From NCBI RefSeq assembly GCF_009856415.1, contig NZ_WMEZ01000005.1, positions 62,001 through 126,000 of the forward strand: DNA of 64,000 bases. The letters run 5' to 3'. Of this stretch, positions 16,306 through 24,608 are shown piece by piece. How positions within the stretch are numbered: position 1 is the stretch's first letter; each line of letters opens with the position of its first letter. The position numbers and the translations under genes are program-made. This DNA is from Halobacillus litoralis. Lineage in GTDB: Bacteria; Bacillota; Bacilli; Bacillales; Halobacillaceae. The notes beneath the pieces are model-generated. The model did not search any database. It was not told where the DNA came from and saw only the letters and a list, made by a program, of their open reading frames with translations.

Positions 16306-17365
16306 ACGGCTCCTTCCGCCAAAACTTTGGGTGAAGATGACCATTGTAAACATTGCGCTTCTTATTGGAGTCGTCATCGTTACAGGAATGACACTCTACC
16401 AGACGGCCTGCTTTCTCGCTGCTGACATTACAGGTGTCGAGCGTGAAGCTCAGTTGACGTTCAACAACTCCTTGCTCATTTATGCATGGGTGATCGGAGG
16501 AGCCGTCATCGTGATGGGGGCTTTTTTATATTCAACGGTGACAAGGAAAGTGCTTGTCCCTGTCAAAAAATTGTCCTCAGCCATGGAAATGATGAAATCA
16601 GGGACTTACCCAGGAAATTTAAACGTCCACACCAACGATGAAATAGGGGAACTTGTCGATCACTTCAATCGGATGAATCGTCGTCTTCAGCAACAGGAGC
16701 GTTCACGTCACCAAATGCTTCGTGATCTGTCTCATGAATTACGTACTCCGTTATCCAATTTGCAAGGGTATTTGGAAGCCCTTGAAAAAGGAGTGATTTC
16801 AGGTGATCAGGCGATTTACCGTTCTCTTGCAGAAGAAACTGATCGAGTCTCTCAACTGCTCTCCCGGCTGGATGACATGGAATCCTGGACAACTCAGACT
16901 TCCTCCAAACCAATGGAGGTGCGTTACGAGGAGATGACCCAAGTCATCGCTCAGGTAAGTCAAATGTTTACTTTGGAATTTGAGAAAAAGGGCATCAGCT
17001 TGAAGAGTGAGGTTGAAAATGCGGAAGTGCCAGTCAATAGACAAGGCATCCAGCAGGTACTGACGAATCTACTGAGGAATGCTCTGGACTACTATGAGGG
17101 CAAAGACCGGGTGGAGATCATAGGGTTACCGAAAGGCGAAGAATACGTGATCCAGCTGAAAGGAGAAGGAAGGGCGATTCCTTTAAATGAAAAGGATCGG
17201 GTTTTTGATCGCTTTTATCGCGTGGATCCTTCCCGTTCAGATGGCCGGTCCGGGCTTGGGCTTTCAATCAGTAAACAGATTGTGGAACGTCATGGGGGAC
17301 AGATACAATTGGAAACCGACGGCCGGAAGCACTGCTTTTCTATAACATTACCGATGAGAGCGTAG
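16292..17365 (+). CDS. Sensor histidine kinase with HAMP domain
   Basis: A 357-aa membrane kinase. Two helices (about 15-35 and 62-82) flank a very short extracytoplasmic loop of about 25 residues that includes Cys39 near the outer membrane face. A HAMP region follows (about 83-135), then HisKA with His148 in RDLSHELRTPL, and HATPase_c with N-box NLLRNALDYYEG and G-box GRSGLGLSISKQIV. The loop is too small for a ligand-binding domain, so the signal may come from the membrane or from the neighbouring CcdA/TlpA thiol system (inference). Confidence 0.9.
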   Translation: MRLIERLLPPKLWVKMTIVNIALLIGVVIVTGMTLYQTACFLAADITGVEREAQLTFNNSLLIYAWVIGGAVIVMGAFLYSTVTRKVLVPVKKLSSAMEMMKSGTYPGNLNVHTNDEIGELVDHFNRMNRRLQQQERSRHQMLRDLSHELRTPLSNLQGYLEALEKGVISGDQAIYRSLAEETDRVSQLLSRLDDMESWTTQTSSKPMEVRYEEMTQVIAQVSQMFTLEFEKKGISLKSEVENAEVPVNRQGIQQVLTNLLRNALDYYEGKDRVEIIGLPKGEEYVIQLKGEGRAIPLNEKDRVFDRFYRVDPSRSDGRSGLGLSISKQIVERHGGQIQLETDGRKHCFSITLPMRA

Positions 17366-17444
17366 ACGAAAGGTTTGCGCTTTTTTTGTTGGGCGGAGGA
17401 GGGTTTTTTAGCGAAGTGGAGTGTTTACGGTTTCTGATCTTTCT

Positions 17445-17539
17445 GGTGCCAGGCACTGAAAGTGAAAAAACGGTGCCTGGCACCATGTCTGACAAAGTAG
17501 TGCCAGGCACCACAACCGGTATCGACGGTGCCAGGCACC
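17445..17539. repeat. Cluster of four GGTGCCAGGCACC-type palindromes in a 573-bp intergenic region
   Basis: Copies lie at 17445-17456, 17472-17484, 17500-17511 and 17527-17539, with core GTGCCAGGCAC or its T-centred form GTGCCTGGCAC. Each is self-complementary and neighbours can pair with each other. The rest of the gap 17366-17938 holds a GC-rich imperfect inverted repeat at 17601-17627 (GCCCCAGC...GCTGAGGC), AT-rich sequence and the moxR promoter. I see no gene in it. Confidence 0.8.
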
Positions 17540-17851
17540 GCAATCGGTTTACACGGTGTCAGACTTTATGATCATACATTCACAAACCAACACATATATA
17601 AAGCCCCAGCTCAACGCTGAGGCCCCGCCACCTATACCTATACAAACTTTCGTCTCTTTTAATCTTTATATATCTTTAATTAAGATGGCTCAAATTCAAG
17701 ATACCATAAAAAGTCATGGAAGTTAACCATTTTTTTCAATAAAACAGTAGGGCAAGGCAGAATCTTATTCTTCTCCTATCGACAAATTTTTTTATGGAGG
17801 ATGAGAACTGTAACGGCGCGATTTCCTTTAATATCCAATGGTTCACAACCT

Positions 17852-17880
17852 TTGTTCATGCCCGTGCGTTATAGTATAGT
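17852..17880 (+). promoter_or_regulatory. Sigma-A promoter of the moxR-DUF58-transglutaminase operon
   Basis: TTGTTC (17852-17857), 17-bp spacer, TATAGT (17875-17880). It lies 58 bp before the moxR ATG. Confidence 0.65.
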
Positions 17881-17938
17881 TAAAATGAGCTTGATTTTTC
17901 AGAAAAAATAGTATTTTAGGGAGAAAGGGGTACACCAA

Positions 17939-18904
17939 ATGACTCAGCAGACATTTTTGTATCAACCGAAAATATCGGAAGTACTTAAAAATATGAGGAA
18001 GGTCATGATCGGGAAGGAAGAAGCAGCAATGTTGAGCCTTGTCGCGTTACTTGCGAAAGGGCACGTCCTTTTAGAGGATGTTCCGGGTGTCGGAAAGACG
18101 ATGCTTGTGAAAACGTTAGCTAAATCTCTGGATTGTGACTTTAAGCGCATCCAATTCACGCCAGATTTGCTTCCTTCTGATGTGACGGGTGTATCGATAT
18201 ATAATCCGAAAAGTATGGAATTCGAATTCAGACCTGGTCCGATCCTTGGTAATATCGTTTTAGCTGATGAGATCAACCGGACATCACCAAAGACCCAGTC
18301 CGCTCTTTTGGAAGGAATGGAAGAGACGAGTATTACGGTGGATGGGAATACGGTTCCGCTCAGTGATCCGTTTTTCGTCATGGCAACGCAAAACCCGATT
18401 GAGTATGAAGGGACTTATCCATTGCCAGAAGCCCAGCTCGACCGTTTCCTTATTAAAATGAAGATGGGATATCCTTCAGCGAAGCAGGAAATGGAGATGC
18501 TCTCTAGGACATCGAACGGACACCCGATTGAAGACATTTCCGCTGTACTGACAAGGGAAGAACTCGTGGGGTTGCAAAAAGAAGTGTTGGATGTCTATGT
18601 CGATCGTACGGTGAACCGCTATATCATCGACCTTGTGACAGGGACACGGACGCATGACGGCGTTTACCTTGGGGTCAGTCCACGTGGATCGATCGCATTG
18701 ATGAAAGCAGCTAAGGCATATGCCTTCATTCATGACCGCGATTATGTCGTACCGGATGACGTTCAATTCATGGCTCCTTACGTCCTTTCCCACCGCATGA
18801 TTCTTACATCGGAAGCAAGGTTTGAAGGACAGACAGCTGAGTCGATCATTGACAGTCTGCTATCCTCTACGTCCATTCCAGTGAAGAGGAACATTAGTGA
18901 ATGA
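17939..18904 (+). CDS. yeaC: MoxR-family AAA+ ATPase (YeaC-like)
   Basis: A 321-aa MoxR ATPase with Walker A GVGKT (Lys53) in LLEDVPGVGKTMLVKTLA, Walker B LADEINRTSPKTQSALLEGMEE, sensor 1 ATQNP and a C-terminal lid domain. MoxR proteins are thought to act as chaperones that activate or assemble partner proteins, typically with a DUF58/VWA partner encoded next door, as here. The stop overlaps the next start (ATGA). SD GAGAAAGGGG. The order yeaC-yeaD-yebA-guaA is the same as in B. subtilis. Confidence 0.92.
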   Translation: MTQQTFLYQPKISEVLKNMRKVMIGKEEAAMLSLVALLAKGHVLLEDVPGVGKTMLVKTLAKSLDCDFKRIQFTPDLLPSDVTGVSIYNPKSMEFEFRPGPILGNIVLADEINRTSPKTQSALLEGMEETSITVDGNTVPLSDPFFVMATQNPIEYEGTYPLPEAQLDRFLIKMKMGYPSAKQEMEMLSRTSNGHPIEDISAVLTREELVGLQKEVLDVYVDRTVNRYIIDLVTGTRTHDGVYLGVSPRGSIALMKAAKAYAFIHDRDYVVPDDVQFMAPYVLSHRMILTSEARFEGQTAESIIDSLLSSTSIPVKRNISE

Positions 18905-20166
18905 GACGGAGACTTGGAATTATCGCTAGAAGCCTTGTCGTAGCGATCCTTTTCGTCATCCTGTTTTCCTATGCCATGTTCCAGGGTGGTTTTGTCAGCT
19001 GGTTCCTCTTTTATGCCTTTCTGCCGTTTCTCCTTTATATGGCGGCCGTCCTCATTTATCCGGTTCATAATTGGAAAATCGAACGGAATCTATCAAAACG
19101 GATGGCAATGGGAAGTGAAACCATTGATGTCGAAGTGAAGTTAAAAAGGAAAGTTCCTTTTCCAATCTATTATTGTATTATCGAAGAACACTTACCGGAA
19201 TCTCTGAAAAAAGTGGATGAGCACCTGGATAAATACAAGAATATGGATAAAGCGGATCAGTATTATGAACCTCGTAAAGTGAAAAAGGTTGTTTTTCCTT
19301 GGTTCAGTAAAACAATCACTTACCGGTACCAACTGGACAAAGTCCCTCGTGGAGACCATAAGTTGAAGGCACTTAGAATCAAAACCGGTGATTTTTTCGG
19401 TTTTGTAAAAAAGGAGCACGTCTACCATCAAGAAAGCAAATTGCTTGTTTTTCCTTATATCCGCCCTGTGAAAATGAAAGACCGGGTGTACAGCTTTGAA
19501 CAGGGGGCGAGCCCTTCTTTCAAGCTGAATGAAAAGAACACGAACATGGTAACAGGTGTGCGTGAATACATGCCTGGCGACCGTTTTGCCTGGGTGGACT
19601 GGAAAACGACGGCGAAGAAGAATGAGATGATGACGAAGGAGTTCGAGCAGGAAAAAAGTGTCGACATGATGTTGATCCTGAATGGCGTCTATCATCCCAA
19701 CATGAGTGAATTGAGTTTTGAAGGAGCGGTGGAATTCACGGCTTCTTTAATGAGGGAGTTCCATAAAAAATCTTCCCCTCTGTCTTTCATGTCCTTGGGT
19801 GACAGACGTAAATACTTTCCTTTTCATCAGGACCACGCTCACCAACAGCAGATGCAAGGCCATTTAGCGAAAATTCGTCCTGTCGGGCGCATTCCTTTTG
19901 CGCAACAGATTGAACGCGAAAAGTCTTTGATCCCGAGTGGTGTGATGCTTATGATCGTCAGTCATCATTTGGATAAGGATATCCAGGTTGCGATTAGTAA
20001 ACTCGCAAAGAGAAGCAAGCGTGTCGTCTTTTTCTATGTGCGTCCTCATGGGCAAATGTCGTTCCAGGACCATCAAGCGGTGAAGCAGATGAAAAGTCAA
20101 GGCGTCGTAGTCAACGTATTGAATGAGGAACAGCTGACGCAACAACAATTTGAGGTGAACACATGA
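18901..20166 (+). CDS. yeaD: DUF58 membrane protein (YeaD-like)
   Basis: A 421-aa protein with two N-terminal membrane helices (about 8-55), then a beta-rich region and the DUF58 signature YMPGDRFAWVDWKTTAKKNE, near the start of a degenerate von Willebrand A-like fold. DUF58 proteins pair with MoxR ATPases. The function is not biochemically defined. The four-base overlap with the upstream gene and the ATGATG overlap with the transglutaminase gene indicate translational coupling of all three. Confidence 0.88.
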   Translation: MRRRLGIIARSLVVAILFVILFSYAMFQGGFVSWFLFYAFLPFLLYMAAVLIYPVHNWKIERNLSKRMAMGSETIDVEVKLKRKVPFPIYYCIIEEHLPESLKKVDEHLDKYKNMDKADQYYEPRKVKKVVFPWFSKTITYRYQLDKVPRGDHKLKALRIKTGDFFGFVKKEHVYHQESKLLVFPYIRPVKMKDRVYSFEQGASPSFKLNEKNTNMVTGVREYMPGDRFAWVDWKTTAKKNEMMTKEFEQEKSVDMMLILNGVYHPNMSELSFEGAVEFTASLMREFHKKSSPLSFMSLGDRRKYFPFHQDHAHQQQMQGHLAKIRPVGRIPFAQQIEREKSLIPSGVMLMIVSHHLDKDIQVAISKLAKRSKRVVFFYVRPHGQMSFQDHQAVKQMKSQGVVVNVLNEEQLTQQQFEVNT

Positions 20167-22361
20167 TGGAAGAGCGGCAATCGTTCATCTATAAACTGAT
20201 TCTCTATATTACTGGTTTTCTATTGTTCTGCGAATGGATGCGGCCGATGGAGCAGATCTCCGATACGGATGATGTCCGCGTTTTCTTCATCTACGCGACG
20301 TTCTGCTTTTTTATATCGTTTTTGCAGGTGCCGTGGTATCTATCCATTCCCTTAAAAGGATTGGGTCTTGCGTTCATCCTTGATGGACTTTATATCGCGG
20401 AACGCATCTTTTCACGTGACTGGTTTTCTGTTTTATATGAACAGGTGTTATTCAACATCCAAATGATCCAGTCGCAGGAATGGTGGCAGATGACGCCACT
20501 TTTCCGCAGTTTATTGTTTTTGATTCTTCTATGGCTGATGAGCTATTTGCTTTATTATTGGTTCGTCGTTGCCCGTCGCATGTTCTTTTTCGTCATATTG
20601 ACACTTATATACGTCACAGTCGTCGATACGTTTACGATCTTTGATGGCAAATGGGCGATTGTAAGAACGTTCATCCTGGGCATGGTTGCGCTTGGCTTAT
20701 CGAGTTTCGCCAGAGTGATGGATCAAGAATCGATTTCCTTTAAAGGATTGCAAAAAGCGCAGGTGTGGGCGCTTCCACTCCTTGCTATCATTCTGTTTTC
20801 CTCTGCGGCTGCTTACGCCTCACCGAAGCTTGATCCGCAATGGCCGGATCCTGTCCCTTATATTGAAAGTGCGGCAGGCGGGGCTGGACCAGGTGGAAGT
20901 GGCAGTGGCACTGTCCAAAAAGTTGGATATGGAGAAGACGACAGCCGGCTTGGTGGTTCGTTTATTCAAGATGATACCCCAATGTTCCGTGCGACAGCGG
21001 ATGGTCAACGTTACTGGAGGATTGAGTCGAAGGATACGTACACAGGAAAAGGGTGGGAAGACACGCTGGAAGAGCCAGTGACGAACATGGACCCGCAAAA
21101 CATCAGCTACGAATTGTTTACGGACAATGTGGAAGTGGAAGAGCAGACGGTCATGATTGAAATGTCACGACAGGCTTCTTTCCAAAAGCTGGTCTATCCC
21201 TATGGCTTATCTTCTCTCGTCAGGTTCCCGAATGACTATGAACTTCGTGTCCATGAGAACACGGGGGAAATGGATACCGTGAAAGGTGATTCTCCTGCGA
21301 AGGTGAATGAGTTCATCGCCAATTATGAGTATCCATCCTTTGAATACAATCAACTGCGTGAAGCGGGAGATGACGATCCTCAAGAAATTCGTGATCAGTA
21401 CCTTCAGCTTCCTGAAGGTTTGCCGAACCGTGTGAGGAACTTGGCAGGTCAAATTGTCGAAGCCGAAGACAATCGATATGATCGTGCTAAAGCGATCGAG
21501 TCTTACTTTTCTTCTAATGGCTTTGAATACTCCACGACGGATGTACCTGTGCCAGACGAAAATGAGGACTATGTCGATCAGTTCTTATTCGAGTCCCAGC
21601 TCGGTTATTGTGATAACTTTTCTACATCGATGGTCGTCATGCTTCGATCTGAAGGAATTCCAGCCCGCTGGGTGAAAGGATTTACCGGAGGAGAGCGCAT
21701 AGACACGCTTGAAACCGAACTTAGTGATGATCTGCAAAATGTCTATCAAGTCACAAGCGGAAATGCCCACTCCTGGGTAGAGGTTTATTTCCCTGAGATC
21801 GGCTGGGTACCTTTTGAGCCGACCAAAGGGTTTACGAACAACACAGATTTCTATACCGATGTAGAAACAGAAGAAGGGGAAGATCCAGCAGCGGCCCCGG
21901 ATAGTGAGACACCAGAAGATCAAATGGGGAACCCGCAGCAAATGGAAGAAGAAGAAAGTTCTGATGCTGCAGGCGCCGCAGGTTCATCGGATCAAAGTTA
22001 CACATGGTTATGGGTGCTCCTAAGTGCAATCCTTGTAGCAGCGATCATACTTTACTTCACAAGGTATCGTTGGATGACGGCGCTTCTCATCCGTAAGTAC
22101 CGGAAGAACAAAGATGAAGAGACATACGAAAAAGCGTACCATTACCTTTTGAAAGTGCTTGACCATAAAGGGTTCAAGCGGAAGCCGGAACAGACCTTGC
22201 GTGATTTCGCGCTATCGGTCGATCAGCATTACCAGTCAAATGACATGCGCCGTTTGACTAACCATTATGAGCGTGTCATCTACCGGAATGAGGCTCAAAG
22301 TACGCAGTGGCCGAAAGTCACTGAATTATGGGAAAATTTAATCAAAAAGACATTGTCTTGA
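20163..22361 (+). CDS. yebA: Membrane transglutaminase-like protein (YebA-like)
   Basis: A 732-aa protein with about six N-terminal helices (1-215), an extracytoplasmic transglutaminase-core domain, one C-terminal helix (about 620-642) and a cytoplasmic DUF4129-like tail. The catalytic triad is visible as Cys483 (LGYCDNFSTSM), His536 (NAHSWVEVYFPE) and an acidic residue at 552 (GWVPFEPTKG), which is Glu rather than the common Asp. With MoxR and DUF58 partners it probably acts on envelope proteins or peptidoglycan as a cysteine protease or transamidase; the activity has not been established for this family. ATG at 20163 with GAGGTG upstream. Confidence 0.88.
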   Translation: MMEERQSFIYKLILYITGFLLFCEWMRPMEQISDTDDVRVFFIYATFCFFISFLQVPWYLSIPLKGLGLAFILDGLYIAERIFSRDWFSVLYEQVLFNIQMIQSQEWWQMTPLFRSLLFLILLWLMSYLLYYWFVVARRMFFFVILTLIYVTVVDTFTIFDGKWAIVRTFILGMVALGLSSFARVMDQESISFKGLQKAQVWALPLLAIILFSSAAAYASPKLDPQWPDPVPYIESAAGGAGPGGSGSGTVQKVGYGEDDSRLGGSFIQDDTPMFRATADGQRYWRIESKDTYTGKGWEDTLEEPVTNMDPQNISYELFTDNVEVEEQTVMIEMSRQASFQKLVYPYGLSSLVRFPNDYELRVHENTGEMDTVKGDSPAKVNEFIANYEYPSFEYNQLREAGDDDPQEIRDQYLQLPEGLPNRVRNLAGQIVEAEDNRYDRAKAIESYFSSNGFEYSTTDVPVPDENEDYVDQFLFESQLGYCDNFSTSMVVMLRSEGIPARWVKGFTGGERIDTLETELSDDLQNVYQVTSGNAHSWVEVYFPEIGWVPFEPTKGFTNNTDFYTDVETEEGEDPAAAPDSETPEDQMGNPQQMEEEESSDAAGAAGSSDQSYTWLWVLLSAILVAAIILYFTRYRWMTALLIRKYRKNKDEETYEKAYHYLLKVLDHKGFKRKPEQTLRDFALSVDQHYQSNDMRRLTNHYERVIYRNEAQSTQWPKVTELWENLIKKTLS

Positions 22362-22386
22362 TTCCTTTTCATGCGGTTGATAGAAT
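22358..22386 (+). promoter_or_regulatory. Sigma-A promoter of guaA
   Basis: TTGATT (22358-22363), overlapping the end of the transglutaminase gene, 17-bp spacer, TAGAAT (22381-22386). Transcription would start about 20 bp before the aptamer. Confidence 0.65.
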
Positions 22387-22411
22387 GAATGAAAATTATC
22401 AGATGCATTCT

Positions 22412-22484
22412 TCCTTCGTATATCCTCGGGAATATGGCCCGAGAGTCTCTACCGGGGCACCGTAAACGCCCTGACTATGAAGGT
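22412..22484 (+). promoter_or_regulatory. Guanine (purine) riboswitch aptamer upstream of guaA
   Basis: The purine-riboswitch core is seen: GAATATGGCCCGAG (P2), GTCTCTACCGGGG, the CCGTAAA loop and GACTATG at junction 3/1. The C in GACTATG pairs with guanine, whereas adenine aptamers have U there. P1 is formed by CCTTC...GAAGG. It lies directly upstream of a terminator hairpin, so guanine should switch guaA off. Confidence 0.92.
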
Positions 22485-22508
22485 AGGAATCACGTGACAT
22501 GTATGTAC

Positions 22509-22568
22509 ATGGATGGATTTCTGCCTTCGTCGTCGTTGATTGGAGGCAGGGAATCCATCCATTTTTTT
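22509..22568 (+). terminator. Expression-platform terminator of the guaA riboswitch
   Basis: ATGGATGGATTTCTGCCT pairs with AGGCAGGGAATCCATCCAT around a 17-nt loop, followed by T7. Confidence 0.85.
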
Positions 22569-22605
22569 ATGAAAATAAAAGTCTATAGATCAAGGAGTGG
22601 AACAG

Positions 22606-24144
22606 ATGGAACAAGTACAAGGCATGATTCTCGTGCTGGACTTCGGGAGCCAGTATAACCAATTGATTACACGAAGAATCCGTGAATTCGGTGTGTATAG
22701 TGAACTTCATTCTCACAAAATGAGCATCGAAGAGATTAAATCGATGAACCCAAGTGGGATTATTCTATCCGGTGGACCGAACAGCGTCTACGGGGAGGAA
22801 AGCTTCCGTTGTGATGAGCAGATTTTTGAACTCGGCATTCCAGTCCTTGGCATCTGCTACGGTATGCAATTGATGACCCATCATTTCGGTGGGAAAGTCG
22901 AACGGGCTAAAGAGCGTGAATATGGTAAAGCAGACATCAACGTGGCGAAAGAGCCAGTGATCTTTGCTAAAACACCGAGAGAACAAACGGTTTGGATGAG
23001 CCACAGTGATAAAGTCATCGAAGCTCCTGAAGGTTTCCAAGTGGATGCGACTAGCCCGTCCTGTCCAGTTGCCGCCATCAGCAACGATGAAGCACGCATG
23101 TACGGTGTCCAGTTCCACCCGGAAGTCCGTCATTCCGAATACGGAAATGATATTCTCCGCAGTTTCGTCTTTGACGTATGTGAAGCGACCGATGATTGGA
23201 CGATGGAACATGTCGTCGAGATGGAAGTTGACAAGATCCGTGAACAAGTCGGCGACCGTAAAGTATTGTGCGCCTTGAGTGGTGGCGTGGATTCCTCTGT
23301 CGTCGCTGCTTTGATTCACCGTGCCATTGGTGATCAGCTCACTTGTATTTTTGTCGATCACGGCCTGCTTCGTAAAAATGAAGCCGATGATGTTATGCGT
23401 ACCCTTGGAGACGGCTTCAACATGAACATCATCAAGATTGATGCTAAAGACCGCTTTATGAGCAAGCTTGAGGGTGTATCCGACCCTGAGAAGAAGCGGA
23501 AAATCATCGGCAATGAATTCATTTATGTTTTTGATGATGAAGCAGAGAAGCTCAAGGAAATCGACTTCCTTGCACAAGGAACGCTTTACACGGATATTAT
23601 TGAAAGTGGTACAGAGACCGCGCAGACGATCAAGTCCCACCACAATGTCGGTGGCCTGCCTGAGGACATGCAGTTCGAATTGATCGAGCCGCTGAACACG
23701 TTGTTCAAAGATGAAGTGCGTGCGCTAGGAACAGAGCTTGGTGTGCCTGAACATATCGTCTGGCGCCAGCCGTTCCCAGGGCCGGGACTTGCAATCCGTG
23801 TACTTGGTGAAGTGACAGAAGAAAAGCTTGAAATCGTTCGCGAATCAGATTTTGTCCTTCGTGATGAAATCAAAAAAGCAGGTCTTGACCGTGACATCTG
23901 GCAATACTTCACAGTACTTCCGGATATCCGTTCCGTAGGAGTCATGGGCGATGAGCGTACGTATGATTACACGATCGGTATCCGTGCTGTGACATCCATT
24001 GATGGCATGACATCGGATTGGGCACGTATTCCATGGGACGTTCTTGAGAAGATCTCTACTCGAATCGTCAACGAAGTCGATCACATCAACCGTGTCGTGT
24101 ATGATGTAACGAGTAAGCCACCTGCAACGATCGAGTGGGAATAA
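22606..24144 (+). CDS. guaA: GMP synthase (glutamine-hydrolysing)
   Basis: Converts XMP to GMP with ATP and glutamine, the last step of GMP synthesis. The 512-aa protein has a class I glutamine amidotransferase domain with Cys84 (LGICYGMQL), His171 and Glu173 ([11 protein letters not shown]), then the ATP pyrophosphatase domain with P-loop SGGVDSS (225-231) and a C-terminal dimerisation domain ending TIEWE. The ATG at 22606 has AAGGAG 8 bp upstream; an in-frame GTG at 22597 overlaps that SD. It is controlled by its own guanine riboswitch. Confidence 0.96.
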   Translation: MEQVQGMILVLDFGSQYNQLITRRIREFGVYSELHSHKMSIEEIKSMNPSGIILSGGPNSVYGEESFRCDEQIFELGIPVLGICYGMQLMTHHFGGKVERAKEREYGKADINVAKEPVIFAKTPREQTVWMSHSDKVIEAPEGFQVDATSPSCPVAAISNDEARMYGVQFHPEVRHSEYGNDILRSFVFDVCEATDDWTMEHVVEMEVDKIREQVGDRKVLCALSGGVDSSVVAALIHRAIGDQLTCIFVDHGLLRKNEADDVMRTLGDGFNMNIIKIDAKDRFMSKLEGVSDPEKKRKIIGNEFIYVFDDEAEKLKEIDFLAQGTLYTDIIESGTETAQTIKSHHNVGGLPEDMQFELIEPLNTLFKDEVRALGTELGVPEHIVWRQPFPGPGLAIRVLGEVTEEKLEIVRESDFVLRDEIKKAGLDRDIWQYFTVLPDIRSVGVMGDERTYDYTIGIRAVTSIDGMTSDWARIPWDVLEKISTRIVNEVDHINRVVYDVTSKPPATIEWE

Positions 24145-24145
24145 T

Positions 24146-24179
24146 CGAACATTAGTTTTAATTTTATATTTAATGTTCG
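24146..24179 (+). promoter_or_regulatory. Paired PurR boxes upstream of pbuG
   Basis: TCGAACATTA (24145-24154) and inverted TAATGTTCGG (24171-24180) form two opposed PurBoxes with CGAA cores 26 bp apart, matching the two-box PurR operator layout of Bacillus. They end about 10 bp before the -35. PurR binding would repress unless PRPP is present. Confidence 0.7.
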
Positions 24180-24188
24180 GATTTAAGG

Positions 24189-24217
24189 TTGACGGATGAT
24201 GTCGAACCTTGTAAGAT
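24189..24217 (+). promoter_or_regulatory. Sigma-A promoter of pbuG
   Basis: TTGACG (24189-24194), 17-bp spacer, TAAGAT (24212-24217), between the PurR boxes and the riboswitch. Confidence 0.65.
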
Positions 24218-24236
24218 AGAGACAAATGAATAAAGC

Positions 24237-24314
24237 AACACCGTCGTATAATTTTGGGGATAAGGCCCATGAGTTTCTACCAGACTACCGTAAATCGGTC
24301 TGACTACGTTGGTG
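24237..24314 (+). promoter_or_regulatory. Guanine riboswitch aptamer upstream of pbuG
   Basis: P1 is CACCGTCGTA...TACGTTGGTG. The core reads GGGGATAAGGCCC, GTTTCTACC, CCGTAAA and GACTACG, with the guanine-specific C. Loop 2 has GATAAGG where GATATGG is usual. It feeds a terminator at 24380-24413. Confidence 0.9.
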
Positions 24315-24379
24315 AATAGACGATGAGGGAGACCTGTATGATAGTCTCACCTTTCGTCCGTTTCCTTCGTATAGATGTA

Positions 24380-24413
24380 GACACTCTTGGAGCTTCCAAG
24401 AGTGTCTTTTTTT
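24380..24413 (+). terminator. Expression-platform terminator of the pbuG riboswitch
   Basis: GACACTCTTGG pairs with CCAAGAGTGTC around AGCTT, then T7. Confidence 0.88.
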
Positions 24414-24547
24414 GGTACCAGGTACACCCACATGCTTCATGTGTACCTGGTACCGGATAGGCTCCGGCCGGTACCAGGTACGAAAAAAGAGAAAGCGTAC
24501 CCGGTACCGATTGGAGTGAACGTAGTGCCAGGTATGCAGAAGTAACC
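24414..24547. repeat. GGTACCAGGTAC inverted-repeat cluster in the pbuG leader
   Basis: Two inverted pairs are seen: GGTACCAGGTACAC (24414-24427) with GTGTACCTGGTACC (24441-24454), and GGTACCAGGTACG (24470-24482) with CGTACCCGGTACC (24496-24508). A degenerate copy GTGCCAGGTATGC lies at 24535-24547. They sit between the riboswitch terminator and the pbuG SD and would fold into hairpins in the mRNA leader. Confidence 0.75.
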
Positions 24548-24608
24548 GGTGCGTACCGTGCACGAGTAAGGCGTGAGATGAATAGAGGGAAAAGGGGAGG
24601 AAACGTTT

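Noticed and set aside
17601-17627. Imperfect GC-rich hairpin considered as a minus-strand terminator
   Set aside because: No minus-strand gene lies upstream of it, and one arm has a mismatch; it is kept only as a remark.
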